16,317 nucleotides of DNA, from the NCBI GenBank assembly GCA_002365865.1, contig DFAQ01000019.1, forward strand, positions 1-16,317. The letters run 5' to 3'. Numbering within the stretch: position 1 is the stretch's first letter; every line of letters begins with the position of its first letter. Made by a program: the position numbers and the translations under genes. The DNA comes from Pelotomaculum sp. UBA3102. Lineage in GTDB: Bacteria; Bacillota; Desulfotomaculia; Desulfotomaculales; Pelotomaculaceae. Under the pieces are notes generated by a model. The model was not told the origin of the DNA and ran no database searches. It worked only from the letters and a program-made list of their open reading frames with translations. Of this stretch, positions 7,096-15,718 are shown piece after piece.

Positions 7096-8766
7096 TTGGA
7101 GATTACTGCTGCGGAAGCCCTCATTCAATGCCTGGAAAAGGAAGAGGTAAAAATAATTTTCGGGTGTCCGGGTGGGGCCATACTCCCCGTTTACGACGCG
7201 CTGTACGGTTCCTCCATCAAGCATGTCCTGGTACGTCACGAACAGGGGGCGGCGCACGCGGCCGACGGTTACGCCAGGGTGACCGGAAAGGTCGGGGTCT
7301 GCATCGCCACATCCGGGCCCGGCGCCACCAATCTTGTGACCGGCATTGCCAACGCTTATATGGATTCGGTGCCCATGGTAGTCATTACCGGCCAGGTGGC
7401 CACCACCCAGGTCGGTACCGACGCTTTTCAGGAAGTGGATATTACCGGCATTACCATACCGGTTACCAAGCACAATTACCTGGTAAAAGATCCGCGGCAA
7501 CTGCCAATGATCGTCAAGAAAGCGTTCCATATAGCTTCTACCGGTCGCCCGGGTCCGGTACTGATTGACCTGCCCAGGGATATTGCCTCGCGCAAAATTA
7601 AGTTCAAATACCCGAAAAATTTCGCTTTGCCCGGCTATAAGCCCACCTATAAAGGGCATCCTTCAATGGTGCAACAGGCGGCCCGGGTCATTATGAAGTC
7701 AGAACGGCCGGTCATTTATGCCGGCGGGGGCGTCCGTATTTCCGGCGCGTCGCAGGAACTGCTCAAGCTGGCGGAAACAATTTCCGCACCGGTGACCCAT
7801 ACCCTGATGGGCCTGGGTTGTTTTCCCGGTGACCACCCCCTTTTTCTGGGTATGCTGGGACTGCACGGTACCCGGTACGCCAACCTGGCGGTTACCGGGT
7901 GTGACTGCCTGATTGCCGTAGGCGCGCGTTTTGACGACCGGGTGGTTTCCAAAATAAGCGGGTTTGCGCCCACGGCCCGGGTAATTCATATCGACATCGA
8001 CCCGGCCGAGATCGGCAAGAACGTGCGTACCCACCTGCCGATCGTAGGCGATGTAAAAACGGTTTTGGAAGCGCTCCTGCCGCTTTTGGACAAAAAAGAC
8101 AATGCCGCCTGGTTCGAGCGGATCGAGCAACTCAAACTTGAAAATCCGCTGGTTTATAAACAGGAGCGGCAAGATGTTTTAAAACCTCAGTTTGTGATCG
8201 AAAAATTAAACCAGTATAAACCTTGTGACGCGATTGTGGTTACGGACGTAGGACAGCACCAGATGTGGGCGGCCCAGTACATGAGGTTTAAAGAGCCCCG
8301 CTGCTTTTTGTCTTCGGGCGGGCTCGGGGCGATGGGGTTTTGCCTGCCGGCTGCCGTCGGCGCCGGATTGGGCGCGCCCGGCAGAACGGTGATCCTGGTG
8401 GCGGGGGACGGCGGTTTTCAAATGACCATTCAGGAACTGGCGACTGCCGCCGAGCAGAATCTGCCCTTGAAAATATTTATTATCAATAACCGGAAACTGG
8501 GAATGGTCCGCCAGCTTCAGGAATATTACCATGATAAAAGATATATTGCCGTGGATTTCCGCTTCAACCTGGATTTTGCCGCGCTTGGAAGGATGTACGG
8601 GATGGAAGGGTATACCGTGGAAACACCGGAACAATTAATGGAGCTCCTTCCCGGAATATTAGCTTCACCGGTGCCGGTCATGGTTAACTGTATCGTCAGC
8701 GGTGATGAGAATGTATTGCCGATGGTGCTGGCAGGAACCAATATTGATGAAGCCGTCGATAAATAA
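7096..8766 (+). CDS. ilvB: Acetolactate synthase large subunit paralog with altered active-site positions
   Basis: This second large subunit in the same operon is 556 residues and full length. It keeps the core ThDP/FAD machinery: [15 protein letters not shown], catalytic Glu49 in [35 protein letters not shown], Gln100, [21 protein letters not shown], and [12 protein letters not shown] through to NN at 464-465. It differs from the first copy at known functional positions. The segment after NN is [10 protein letters not shown], so the specificity tryptophan is Leu474. The Pro of GQVP is Ala102 (GQVATT), and the C-terminal PSGG/PPGG segment reads LAGT. It is therefore expected to be an active carboligase with changed substrate preference and probably reduced sulfonylurea or imidazolinone sensitivity; both points are inference. 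No ilvN copy flanks it. It directly precedes leuA (16-nt gap), which may indicate a role in the valine/leucine branch. Confidence 0.9.
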   Translation: MEITAAEALIQCLEKEEVKIIFGCPGGAILPVYDALYGSSIKHVLVRHEQGAAHAADGYARVTGKVGVCIATSGPGATNLVTGIANAYMDSVPMVVITGQVATTQVGTDAFQEVDITGITIPVTKHNYLVKDPRQLPMIVKKAFHIASTGRPGPVLIDLPRDIASRKIKFKYPKNFALPGYKPTYKGHPSMVQQAARVIMKSERPVIYAGGGVRISGASQELLKLAETISAPVTHTLMGLGCFPGDHPLFLGMLGLHGTRYANLAVTGCDCLIAVGARFDDRVVSKISGFAPTARVIHIDIDPAEIGKNVRTHLPIVGDVKTVLEALLPLLDKKDNAAWFERIEQLKLENPLVYKQERQDVLKPQFVIEKLNQYKPCDAIVVTDVGQHQMWAAQYMRFKEPRCFLSSGGLGAMGFCLPAAVGAGLGAPGRTVILVAGDGGFQMTIQELATAAEQNLPLKIFIINNRKLGMVRQLQEYYHDKRYIAVDFRFNLDFAALGRMYGMEGYTVETPEQLMELLPGILASPVPVMVNCIVSGDENVLPMVLAGTNIDEAVDK

Positions 8767-8782
8767 AATTTTGGAGGGGCAT

Positions 8783-10342
8783 ATGAGCCAGCGGGTTTAT
8801 ATTTTTGACACCACTTTAAGGGACGGCGAGCAATCGCCCGGAGTCAGCCTGGCCGTAAGCGAAAAAGTGCAGATAGCCAGGCAACTGGCCAGGCTGGGTG
8901 TAGACGTGATAGAGGCGGGTTTTCCCATCTCCTCTACCGGCGATTTTAATGCCGTCCGTGCTGTGGCCCGGGAAGTCAAAGGGGTTGCCGTAACGGGTCT
9001 TTCCAGGGCCAACTTTAAGGATATCGACCGGGTCTGGGAAGCGGTGCAGTATGCCGAGCAACCGCTGATTCACACCTTTATCGCCACTTCGGATATCCAC
9101 ATGCAACACAAGCTGCGCCTGAGCAGGGAGCAGGTGCTGGAGGCGGCCGTGGCAGCGGTAAAACACGCCAAATCATACACTTCCAGCGTTGAGTTTTCGG
9201 CGGAAGACGCTTCCCGGTCCGACCTGGATTTTTTATGCCGGGTCCTGGCGGCTGTGATCGAGGCTGGGGCAACGGTCGTGAATATACCGGATACCGTCGG
9301 TTATACCACCCCGGCGGAGTGGGGCAGGTTTATCGAAACTATCTGTGGCAAAGTGCCCGGCATCGAAAAGGCGATTGTGAGCGTGCACTGTCACAATGAC
9401 CTGGGTTTGGCCGTAGCCAACTCCCTTGCCGCTGTGGCAAGCGGCGCCCGGCAGGTGGAGGGGGCCATTAACGGTATCGGCGAGCGGGCGGGCAACGCCG
9501 CGCTTGAGGAAGTAGTGATGGCCCTGCACACCAGGAAGGACCACTATAACTACTATACCGGCGTCCGGACGCAGGAAATCTACCGGACCAGCAAAATGGT
9601 CAGCACTCTGACCGGTATGAAGGTTCAGGCCAACAAGGCGGTGGTAGGGAACAACGCGTTTGCCCACGAAGCGGGGATCCACCAGGACGGGGTGCTGAAA
9701 GAACGGACTACTTACGAAATTATGAATCCGGACATGGTGGGGATCAGCAGCAGCAAGCTGGTGTTGGGAAAACATTCCGGCAGGCATGCTTTCCGGAACC
9801 GGCTCGAAGAACTCGGGTATATTCTTTCCGAAGAAGAGGTCAATAAAATTTTTACCCGCTTCAAGGACCTGGCCGATAAAAAGAAAAATATCAGCGAGCT
9901 GGACCTGGAAGCGATCGTAGAGGAAGAAATGCGCCGGGTGCCGCACACTTACAGCCTGGAGTATTTACATATCTCCAGCGGCACCACGATTGTCCCTACC
10001 GCCACGGTCGGTCTCAGGCAGAACGGGCAGGTCATGGAAGAGGCGGCCTGCGGCAACGGGCCGGTTGACGCCGTTTGTAAGGCGGTGGATAAAATCACTA
10101 AATTGACCTGTACCATGACCGAATGGGGCATTGACGCCATCACCGAAGGAAAAGACGCCCTGGGTGACGTTACCCTGAAAATAACCCTGGACGGACAAAA
10201 GGTTTACATGGGCCGGGGGATCAGCACCGATGTGATGGAGGCCAGCGCCAAGGCTTACATCAACGCCGTGAACAAACTGGTTTGGGAGCTCAGGCAGGCG
10301 GAAAAAAATGAAAAAAATGAATCAGAAAATAACGGCAGTTAA
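8783..10342 (+). CDS. leuA: 2-isopropylmalate synthase
   Basis: This enzyme condenses acetyl-CoA with 2-oxoisovalerate to 2-isopropylmalate, the committed step of leucine synthesis. The protein is 519 residues. The HMGL-like TIM barrel starts with [14 protein letters not shown] (residues 9-22; Asp14 is the likely metal ligand) and contains His202 and His204 in [13 protein letters not shown], followed by [14 protein letters not shown]. The [14 protein letters not shown] segment lies in the linker. The C-terminal 120 or so residues form the LeuA allosteric domain ([22 protein letters not shown]), which normally gives leucine feedback inhibition. ATG 8783 is preceded 5 nt upstream by GGAGG; the frame is open further upstream inside ilvB but without site support. 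The last residues are an unusual Glu/Lys/Asn-rich tail encoded by a short tandem repeat. Confidence 0.95.
   Translation: MSQRVYIFDTTLRDGEQSPGVSLAVSEKVQIARQLARLGVDVIEAGFPISSTGDFNAVRAVAREVKGVAVTGLSRANFKDIDRVWEAVQYAEQPLIHTFIATSDIHMQHKLRLSREQVLEAAVAAVKHAKSYTSSVEFSAEDASRSDLDFLCRVLAAVIEAGATVVNIPDTVGYTTPAEWGRFIETICGKVPGIEKAIVSVHCHNDLGLAVANSLAAVASGARQVEGAINGIGERAGNAALEEVVMALHTRKDHYNYYTGVRTQEIYRTSKMVSTLTGMKVQANKAVVGNNAFAHEAGIHQDGVLKERTTYEIMNPDMVGISSSKLVLGKHSGRHAFRNRLEELGYILSEEEVNKIFTRFKDLADKKKNISELDLEAIVEEEMRRVPHTYSLEYLHISSGTTIVPTATVGLRQNGQVMEEAACGNGPVDAVCKAVDKITKLTCTMTEWGIDAITEGKDALGDVTLKITLDGQKVYMGRGISTDVMEASAKAYINAVNKLVWELRQAEKNEKNESENNGS
10301..10318 (+). repeat. Tandem 9-mer at the leuA 3' end
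   Basis: Two copies of GAAAAAAAT lie in tandem, each with a run of seven A. They encode the ENEKNE-like hydrophilic C-terminal tail of LeuA. The repeat adds a unit in frame, so copy-number change would lengthen or shorten the tail without a frameshift. Confidence 0.7.
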
Positions 10343-10388
10343 TTAAACAGTTTTCGTATTTAAAAACAGGAAAAAATACTTGCAAAAC

Positions 10389-10395
10389 GGGGTGA
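10389..10395 (+). promoter_or_regulatory. Ribosome binding site favouring ATG 10401 for leuC
   Basis: GGGGTGA lies 5 nt before ATG 10401. An alternative TTG at 10380 has a weaker AGGA (10368-10371) 8 nt upstream, and a third candidate is ATG 10407. The family N-terminus ([13 protein letters not shown]) favours 10401 or 10407. Confidence 0.6.
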
Positions 10396-10400
10396 ACCAG

Positions 10401-11663
10401 ATGCCGATGACCATTACGGAAAAAATCCTGGCGGCCCATGCCGGTAAAGAGCGGGTTGTCCCGGGGGAATTAGTCAGTGTCCGGGTTGATCTGGTCTTGG
10501 GGAATGATATTACGGCACCGGTGGCCATTAAAGAGTTTAATAAAATCGGAGTCAAAGACGTTTTTGACCGGGAACGCATTGCCCTGGTAGCCGATCATTT
10601 TGTCCCCAACCGGGACATCAAATCGGCGGAGCAGGTCAAAACCGTGAAAGAATTTTCCCGCAAACATGGCCTGCCCCATTTTTTTGATGTGGGACAGATG
10701 GGCATAGAGCACTGCCTCCTGCCTGAGCAAGGCCTGGTCGGGCCGGGTGACCTGGTTATCGGAGCCGACTCGCACACCTGTACCTACGGAGCGCTCGGCG
10801 CTTTTTCCACGGGGGTGGGCAGCACGGACTTGGCGGCCACCATGGCCACGGGAGAGACGTGGCTGAAAGTGCCGGAGACGATTAAATTCGAATTTGAAGG
10901 AACGCTAAAACCCTGGGTGGGCGGCAAGGACCTGATTCTTTACGCCATCGGGGCGATCGGCGTGGACGGGGCACTTTACAAGGCGATGGAATTTACCGGT
11001 GCTGCAATTGCCGGCCTGTCCCTGGACGGGCGTTTCTCTATGTGCAATATGGCCGTCGAAGCCGGGGGAAAAAACGGAATCATCGCCCCGGATGAAATAA
11101 CCGCGGCTTACGTTGAGGGCCGCTGCCGGAGACCATATCAATTTTACCGGAGTGATCCGGATGCCGTTTACGAAAAGGTTTATCATTTCGATGTTGCTCT
11201 GATCGAACCCCAGGTTGCTTTCCCACACCTGCCGGAGAACACCCGGCCGGTCAGTGAAGCGGGAAATGTAGCGATCGACCAGGTAGTGATCGGTTCCTGT
11301 ACCAACGGCCGGATGGAGGATTTGAGAATTGCCGCCGGGGTATTGCAGGGGCGGAAGGTGCATAAAAATGTGCGCCTGATCGTGTTCCCGGGCACCCGGG
11401 AGATCTACCTCCAGGCCCTGAAAGAAGGATTAATTGAAACGTTTGTCACCGCCGGCGGTGCGGTAAGCACCCCGACTTGCGGGCCGTGCCTGGGCGGGCA
11501 CATGGGCATCCTGGCCGGGGGAGAGCGGGCGGTCGCTACCACGAACCGCAACTTTAAGGGCCGCATGGGGCACCCCGAAAGTGAAGTGTACCTGTCCAAC
11601 CCGGCGGTAGCCGCCGCGTCGGCCGTCATGGGCCGTATCGCCGGCCCGGAGGAGGTGGTATAA
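10401..11663 (+). CDS. leuC: 3-isopropylmalate dehydratase, large subunit
   Basis: This is the aconitase-family [4Fe-4S] subunit that, with LeuD, isomerises 2-isopropylmalate to 3-isopropylmalate through dehydration and rehydration. In organisms with CimA it also isomerises citramalate to 3-methylmalate. It is 420 residues, matching the compact archaeal/clostridial-type LeuC and not the longer enterobacterial form. The cluster cysteines are visible as Cys300 (VIGSCTNGR) and Cys360/Cys363 ([11 protein letters not shown]). Substrate-site blocks include [20 protein letters not shown] and NFKGRMGH near the C-terminus. It starts at ATG 10401, though TTG 10380 is possible. The stop TAA is followed directly by the leuD TTG, so the two subunits are probably translationally coupled. 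A broader homoaconitase-like activity cannot be ruled out, but the leu context supports LeuC. Confidence 0.94.
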   Translation: MPMTITEKILAAHAGKERVVPGELVSVRVDLVLGNDITAPVAIKEFNKIGVKDVFDRERIALVADHFVPNRDIKSAEQVKTVKEFSRKHGLPHFFDVGQMGIEHCLLPEQGLVGPGDLVIGADSHTCTYGALGAFSTGVGSTDLAATMATGETWLKVPETIKFEFEGTLKPWVGGKDLILYAIGAIGVDGALYKAMEFTGAAIAGLSLDGRFSMCNMAVEAGGKNGIIAPDEITAAYVEGRCRRPYQFYRSDPDAVYEKVYHFDVALIEPQVAFPHLPENTRPVSEAGNVAIDQVVIGSCTNGRMEDLRIAAGVLQGRKVHKNVRLIVFPGTREIYLQALKEGLIETFVTAGGAVSTPTCGPCLGGHMGILAGGERAVATTNRNFKGRMGHPESEVYLSNPAVAAASAVMGRIAGPEEVV

Positions 11664-12170
11664 TTGGAACTTAAAGGTACGGTATGGAAGTTCGGTGATG
11701 ACGTCGATACCGACGCCATCATACCGGCCCGTTACTTGAACACCTCCGACCCGAAAGAACTGGCGGGTTACTGCATGGAAGACGCCGACCCGGCTTTCCC
11801 GGCGCGGGTCAGACCAGGGGACATTATTGCGGCAGGCAAAAATTTCGGCTGCGGCAGTTCCAGGGAACACGCCCCCATCGCCATTAAGGCGGCGGGAGTG
11901 TCGTGCGTCATTGCCGGGTCCTTTGCCCGTATTTTTTACCGGAACGCCTTTAATATCGGCCTGCCGATTTTTGAATCGCCGGAAGCCGCCGCGGATGTCG
12001 AACTGGGAGACGAGGTTTCCGTGGACGTGAACACCGGCACCATAACCAACCTTTCTAAAGGGAAAACCTACCGGGCTAACCCGGTGCCGCCTTTCATGCA
12101 GCAAATCATTGCCGCGGGAGGACTAATTAGCTACATAGCTGAAAGGATGAAACGGCAATGTACCAAATAG
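11664..12170 (+). CDS. leuD: 3-isopropylmalate dehydratase, small subunit
   Basis: This swivelling-domain partner of LeuC completes the active site of the isopropylmalate (and probably citramalate) isomerase. It is 168 residues, the normal short form. Visible features are the N-terminal [20 protein letters not shown] stretch and the [12 protein letters not shown] motif at residues 60-71, which supplies substrate-binding residues. The start is TTG 11664, immediately after the leuC stop. Its binding site GGAGGAGG (11648-11655) lies within the leuC coding end. The 3' end overlaps leuB by 13 nt. This continuous arrangement implies coupled, stoichiometric translation of leuC, leuD and leuB. Confidence 0.94.
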   Translation: MELKGTVWKFGDDVDTDAIIPARYLNTSDPKELAGYCMEDADPAFPARVRPGDIIAAGKNFGCGSSREHAPIAIKAAGVSCVIAGSFARIFYRNAFNIGLPIFESPEAAADVELGDEVSVDVNTGTITNLSKGKTYRANPVPPFMQQIIAAGGLISYIAERMKRQCTK

Positions 12171-13237
12171 CCGTGTTGCCTGGGGACGGGATCGGCCCGG
12201 AAATCATTGCCCAGGCGGTTAGAATATTAAAAAGCGTGGGGCAAAAGTATCACCGGGAATTTAAATTTAATGAAGCCCTGGTAGGCGGTGCCGCCTGTGA
12301 CGCGACGGGTCATCCCCTGCCCGGTGAAACCCTGGAGTTGTGCCGGAACAGTGACGCTGTTCTTTTGGGGGCCGTGGGCGGGCCGCGCTGGGATAAACTT
12401 CCCGTGCACCTGCGTCCCGAAGCAGGCGGCCTCCTGTCCCTGCGCAAGGAACTGGGCCTTTATGTCAACCTGCGCCCGGTCAAGGTTTTTCCGGCGCTGG
12501 CCGAGGCTTCTCCTTTGAAGCCGGAGGTGGTGACCGGCGTGGATTTGCTGGTGGTGCGGGAACTGACCGGGGGGCTTTATTTCGGTAAGAAATACCGTGA
12601 ATCATTGCCCGGCGGGGGAATCAGGGCGGTCGACACCCTGGAGTATACCACCGCCGAGATCGAGCGCATTGCCCGGTTCGCTTTTGAACAGGCCGGCCGG
12701 CGCCGCCAAAAAGTAACCTCGGTTGACAAGGCCAATATTCTCGAGAGCTCGCGTCACTGGCGGGAAGTGGTAACCGCCGCCGGGCGGGAATATCCGGAGA
12801 TAGAACTGGAGCATATGTATGTCGATAACTGCGCCATGCAACTGGTTAAAAACCCCCGTCAATTCGATGTACTGGTGACTGAGAACCTGTTCGGTGATAT
12901 TTTAAGCGATCAGGCATCCGTATTGGCAGGTTCCCTGGGCATGCTGCCCTCGGCCAGCCTGGGCGGCAGTACCGGTCTTTACGAACCCGCTCACGGTTCG
13001 GCTCCCGACCTGGCCGGCAGGCAAACGGCCAATCCCATTGCCGCCGTCCTGTCCGGCGCCATGCTGCTGCGTTACTCGCTTGACCTTAAAGACGAAGCCG
13101 ATTGCATAGAACGGGCCGTGGCCAGGGTTCTGGATCTCGGTGCCCGTACCGCCGACCTCGCGGAGGAAGGCAAAGCACCGGTCAATACCATACAGATGAG
13201 TGACCGGATCATAGAACAGATAGCCCGGGAGTCATAA
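12158..13237 (+). CDS. leuB: 3-isopropylmalate dehydrogenase
   Basis: This NAD-dependent decarboxylating dehydrogenase converts 3-isopropylmalate to 2-oxo-4-methylvalerate. In the citramalate pathway it also turns 3-methylmalate into 2-oxobutyrate. It is 359 residues, as usual. Visible features are GDGIGPEI (9-16), the substrate-binding arginines Arg96, Arg106 (LYVNLRPVK) and Arg134 ([11 protein letters not shown]), [16 protein letters not shown], the metal-site [12 protein letters not shown], and the NAD-binding [12 protein letters not shown] with IANP-type context near the C-terminus. ATG 12158 overlaps the end of leuD, with AAAGGA 10 nt upstream. Isocitrate and tartrate dehydrogenases share the fold, but the LeuB-specific arginine pattern and the position in the operon make LeuB clear. 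Confidence 0.95.
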   Translation: MYQIAVLPGDGIGPEIIAQAVRILKSVGQKYHREFKFNEALVGGAACDATGHPLPGETLELCRNSDAVLLGAVGGPRWDKLPVHLRPEAGGLLSLRKELGLYVNLRPVKVFPALAEASPLKPEVVTGVDLLVVRELTGGLYFGKKYRESLPGGGIRAVDTLEYTTAEIERIARFAFEQAGRRRQKVTSVDKANILESSRHWREVVTAAGREYPEIELEHMYVDNCAMQLVKNPRQFDVLVTENLFGDILSDQASVLAGSLGMLPSASLGGSTGLYEPAHGSAPDLAGRQTANPIAAVLSGAMLLRYSLDLKDEADCIERAVARVLDLGARTADLAEEGKAPVNTIQMSDRIIEQIARES

Positions 13238-13278
13238 CGGGTTTTTACCGCGGGAGGATTGGATTGAGGTGATATTTA

Positions 13279-14847
13279 ATGTCTGCGGTGCAAATCTACG
13301 ATACTACGCTGCGTGACGGCACCCAGAAGGAAGGTATTTCTTTTTCCTGTGAAGACAAAATAAAAATAGCATTATGCCTGGATCAGGCCGGTTTTCACTA
13401 TATTGAAGGAGGCTGGCCCGGTTCCAATCCCAAGGATCTTGACTTCTTCAAGCGCATTAAGGACTATGACCTGAAAAATTCCAGGCTGGTTGCTTTTGGT
13501 TCCACCCGTAAACACGGTGTGCAGACGGAAAATGATGCCAGTGTAAGATCCATTATTGATTCCGGGGTGCAGGCGGCGACAATTTTTGGTAAAACGTGGG
13601 ATTTTCACGCCACTAAGGCCCTGGGGATTATCCGGGAAGAGAATCTGGACCTAATCCGGGATACTTTAGCCTATTTGAAGCGCCGCGGCCTGGAGGTCTT
13701 TTTTGACGCGGAGCATTTCTTTGACGGTTATAAAGCCAACCCGCAATACGCCCTGGAGGCGGTTAAGGCGGCGCAGGAGGGCGGCGCGTCCGCCGTGGTG
13801 CTGTGTGACACCAACGGGGGCAGCCTGCCCCTGGAAATAAAGGAGATCGTGGCAACCGTCAAAAGCCGTCTTGATATTCCCCTGGGTATTCACGCCCATA
13901 ATGACGGAGAATTGGCGGTGGCAAATTCTCTCATGGCGGTGCAGGCAGGGGCGGTGCAGGTGCAGGGGACGGTGAACGGTTACGGGGAAAGATGCGGGAA
14001 CGCCGACCTGTGCTCCGTAATCCCGAACCTCAGTCTGAAGTGCGGCATCGCAACCATTCCCCGTGAAAAAATTGCCCGCCTGACCGAGGTGTCGCGTTAT
14101 GTCAGCGAGGTGGCCAACGTCAATTCCAATCCCAACCAGCCTTACGTGGGATTCAGCGCCTTCGCGCATAAGGGGGGCGTGCACGTCAACGCTCTGATGA
14201 AAGATTCCCGGACTTACGAGCACATCGCTCCGGAGCTGGTGGGAAATCGCCGCCGGGTGCTGGTGTCGGAGCTTTCGGGCATGTCGAATTTACTGTACAA
14301 GTATAAAGAATTAGACTTGAAGCTGGATCACCAGACCCCGGAGGACAGGCGTTTGCTGGAGGAAATAAAACACCTGGAAAACCAGGGGTTCCAGTTCGAG
14401 GGAGCGGAAGGTTCTTTTGAACTGCTGCTCCGCAAGGTTTTTAACGGCTACCGGGAGCCGTTTACCCTGGAGTCCCTCCGCCTGATGATCGAAAAGAGAG
14501 AAAGCGGTCTGCCCTATGCCGAAGCCATTATCAAGGTCAAGGTGGGCGACCGGATAGTGCATACCGCGGCTGAGGGCAACGGCCCGGTGAACGCCCTGGA
14601 CAACGCTGCGCGGAAAGCCCTGGAAGAATTTTTCCCGTGTATTAAAAAGATGCATCTTACCGACTACAAGGTTCGGGTGCTCGATGAAAAAGACGGCACC
14701 GCGGCGGTGGTCCGGGTGCATATAGAGACTGCCGCCGGCAGGCATTCCTGGGGCACGGTGGGAGTTTCCAGCAACATTATCGAAGCCAGCTGGCAGGCGC
14801 TGGCGGACAGCATTGCCTACGGGCTATTGAAACTGGAAAATGCTTAG
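13279..14847 (+). CDS. cimA: (R)-citramalate synthase
   Basis: This enzyme condenses pyruvate and acetyl-CoA to (R)-citramalate, the entry to threonine-independent isoleucine synthesis. LeuCD and LeuB then give 2-oxobutyrate. It is 522 residues in the LeuA/CimA superfamily. The TIM barrel begins YDTTLRDGTQKEGISFS (Asp13 probable metal ligand) and has the EGGWPGSNPKD block typical of the clostridial-type citramalate synthases, FFDAEHFFDGYK, His205 and His207 in HAHNDGELAVANS, and NGYGERCGNADL. A C-terminal domain (about 390-522, including AEGNGPVNALDNAARKAL) resembles the LeuA regulatory domain and probably senses isoleucine. ATG 13279 follows GAGGTGA by 6 nt. No threonine deaminase gene is in the window, which strengthens the assignment. 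A LeuA-like or homocitrate synthase role is less likely given the distinct N-terminal motifs. Confidence 0.9.
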   Translation: MSAVQIYDTTLRDGTQKEGISFSCEDKIKIALCLDQAGFHYIEGGWPGSNPKDLDFFKRIKDYDLKNSRLVAFGSTRKHGVQTENDASVRSIIDSGVQAATIFGKTWDFHATKALGIIREENLDLIRDTLAYLKRRGLEVFFDAEHFFDGYKANPQYALEAVKAAQEGGASAVVLCDTNGGSLPLEIKEIVATVKSRLDIPLGIHAHNDGELAVANSLMAVQAGAVQVQGTVNGYGERCGNADLCSVIPNLSLKCGIATIPREKIARLTEVSRYVSEVANVNSNPNQPYVGFSAFAHKGGVHVNALMKDSRTYEHIAPELVGNRRRVLVSELSGMSNLLYKYKELDLKLDHQTPEDRRLLEEIKHLENQGFQFEGAEGSFELLLRKVFNGYREPFTLESLRLMIEKRESGLPYAEAIIKVKVGDRIVHTAAEGNGPVNALDNAARKALEEFFPCIKKMHLTDYKVRVLDEKDGTAAVVRVHIETAAGRHSWGTVGVSSNIIEASWQALADSIAYGLLKLENA

Positions 14848-14857
14848 AAATTGGTGT

Positions 14858-14864
14858 AAGGAGG
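14858..14864 (+). promoter_or_regulatory. Ribosome binding site setting the TTG start of cdaA
   Basis: AAGGAGG lies 10 nt before TTG 14875. No ATG or GTG in frame is better placed, and the predicted protein begins directly before its membrane region, as in the family. Confidence 0.75.
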
Positions 14865-14874
14865 AGCACAGCCG

Positions 14875-15714
14875 TTGGAGCAGATCTGGCACTCAAGCCT
14901 GGAATATTTAAAAACGCTGCTTAAATTCAACTTAACCAGCATTATTGATGTTTTGATTGTGGCCTTCGTGATCTACCGGCTGATGCTTCTGATTAAAGGA
15001 ACCAGGGCGGTCCAGTTGATTAAAGGCCTGGTGGTGCTGCTGGTGGCTACCGCGCTTTCCAGCCTGTTCAATCTTTACACCATGAGCTGGCTTTTAAAAC
15101 AGGCCATGACGGCACTGGTGGTCGCGCTGCCGATTGTGTTCCAGCCCGAACTCAGGCGGGCGCTGGAGAAACTGGGCAGCGGCAAATTTTTGGCCCGCAC
15201 CTCCCTGGTGACAGGAACAGGGGAGATTAACCGGGCCAAAATAATCGCCGAAATTACCCGGTCGGTTGCGGTGCTGTCCAAGAACAAGACGGGGGCGTTG
15301 ATTGTCCTGGAACGCGCAACCGGATTGGAGGAGCATATTGATACCGGTGTGAAAATTGACGGTATCGTATCGGCGGAATTCCTGGTAAATTTATTTATTC
15401 CGAAAACGCCCCTGCACGACGGGGCCGTGGTTATCCGCGGAGGACGGGTGGTTGCCGCGGCCTGTTTTTTACCCCTGAGCGAGAACCCTTACCTCACCAG
15501 CGAACTGGGCACGAGGCACCGGGCCGGTATCGGCATTACCGAAATTTCCGATGCGGTGGCGGTGATCGTCTCGGAGGAGACCGGGATCGTGTCCGTGGCG
15601 GTGGAAGGCGCGATCACCCGGGGGTTGGATGAGGCCGGCCTGCAGGACCGGTTGACCGGGCTTTTAAATAACCGGACCGCTAATTCTATTTCATCACTGT
15701 GGTCCAGGAGGTAA
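14875..15714 (+). CDS. cdaA: Diadenylate cyclase (membrane-anchored c-di-AMP synthase)
   Basis: This enzyme makes cyclic di-AMP from two ATP. In Firmicutes this second messenger controls potassium and osmolyte balance and cell-wall homeostasis. The protein is 279 residues. Three N-terminal hydrophobic segments (about 21-40, 47-66 and 72-90) anchor it in the membrane. The DAC domain (about 105-265) has the catalytic DGA motif at 182-184 (TPLHDGAVVIRGG) and the RHR motif at 214-216 (LGTRHRAGIGI), followed by VSEETG. All key residues are present, so it should be active. The start is TTG 14875, 27 nt after cimA, with no terminator or clear promoter in between, so readthrough from the amino-acid operon is likely. 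The cdaR gene follows at once, as in the standard cdaA-cdaR(-glmM) arrangement. Confidence 0.94.
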   Translation: MEQIWHSSLEYLKTLLKFNLTSIIDVLIVAFVIYRLMLLIKGTRAVQLIKGLVVLLVATALSSLFNLYTMSWLLKQAMTALVVALPIVFQPELRRALEKLGSGKFLARTSLVTGTGEINRAKIIAEITRSVAVLSKNKTGALIVLERATGLEEHIDTGVKIDGIVSAEFLVNLFIPKTPLHDGAVVIRGGRVVAAACFLPLSENPYLTSELGTRHRAGIGITEISDAVAVIVSEETGIVSVAVEGAITRGLDEAGLQDRLTGLLNNRTANSISSLWSRR

Positions 15715-15718
15715 TAAA

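Noticed and set aside
7096..8766. Second ilvB as a catabolic AlsS-type acetolactate synthase or as a pseudogene
   Set aside because: The sequence is full length with biosynthetic-type motifs ([12 protein letters not shown] segment, [10 protein letters not shown]). Its reading frame is intact and it has a good ribosome binding site within a biosynthetic operon.
9233..9946. Long antisense open frame (237 codons) opposite leuA
   Set aside because: It lies wholly within a well-supported gene. GC-rich third positions commonly create such antisense frames, and it has no recognisable motif or ribosome binding site.
11430..12104. Antisense open frame (224 codons) opposite leuC-leuD
   Set aside because: It crosses two confidently assigned genes with intact motifs, so it is a shadow and has no independent support.
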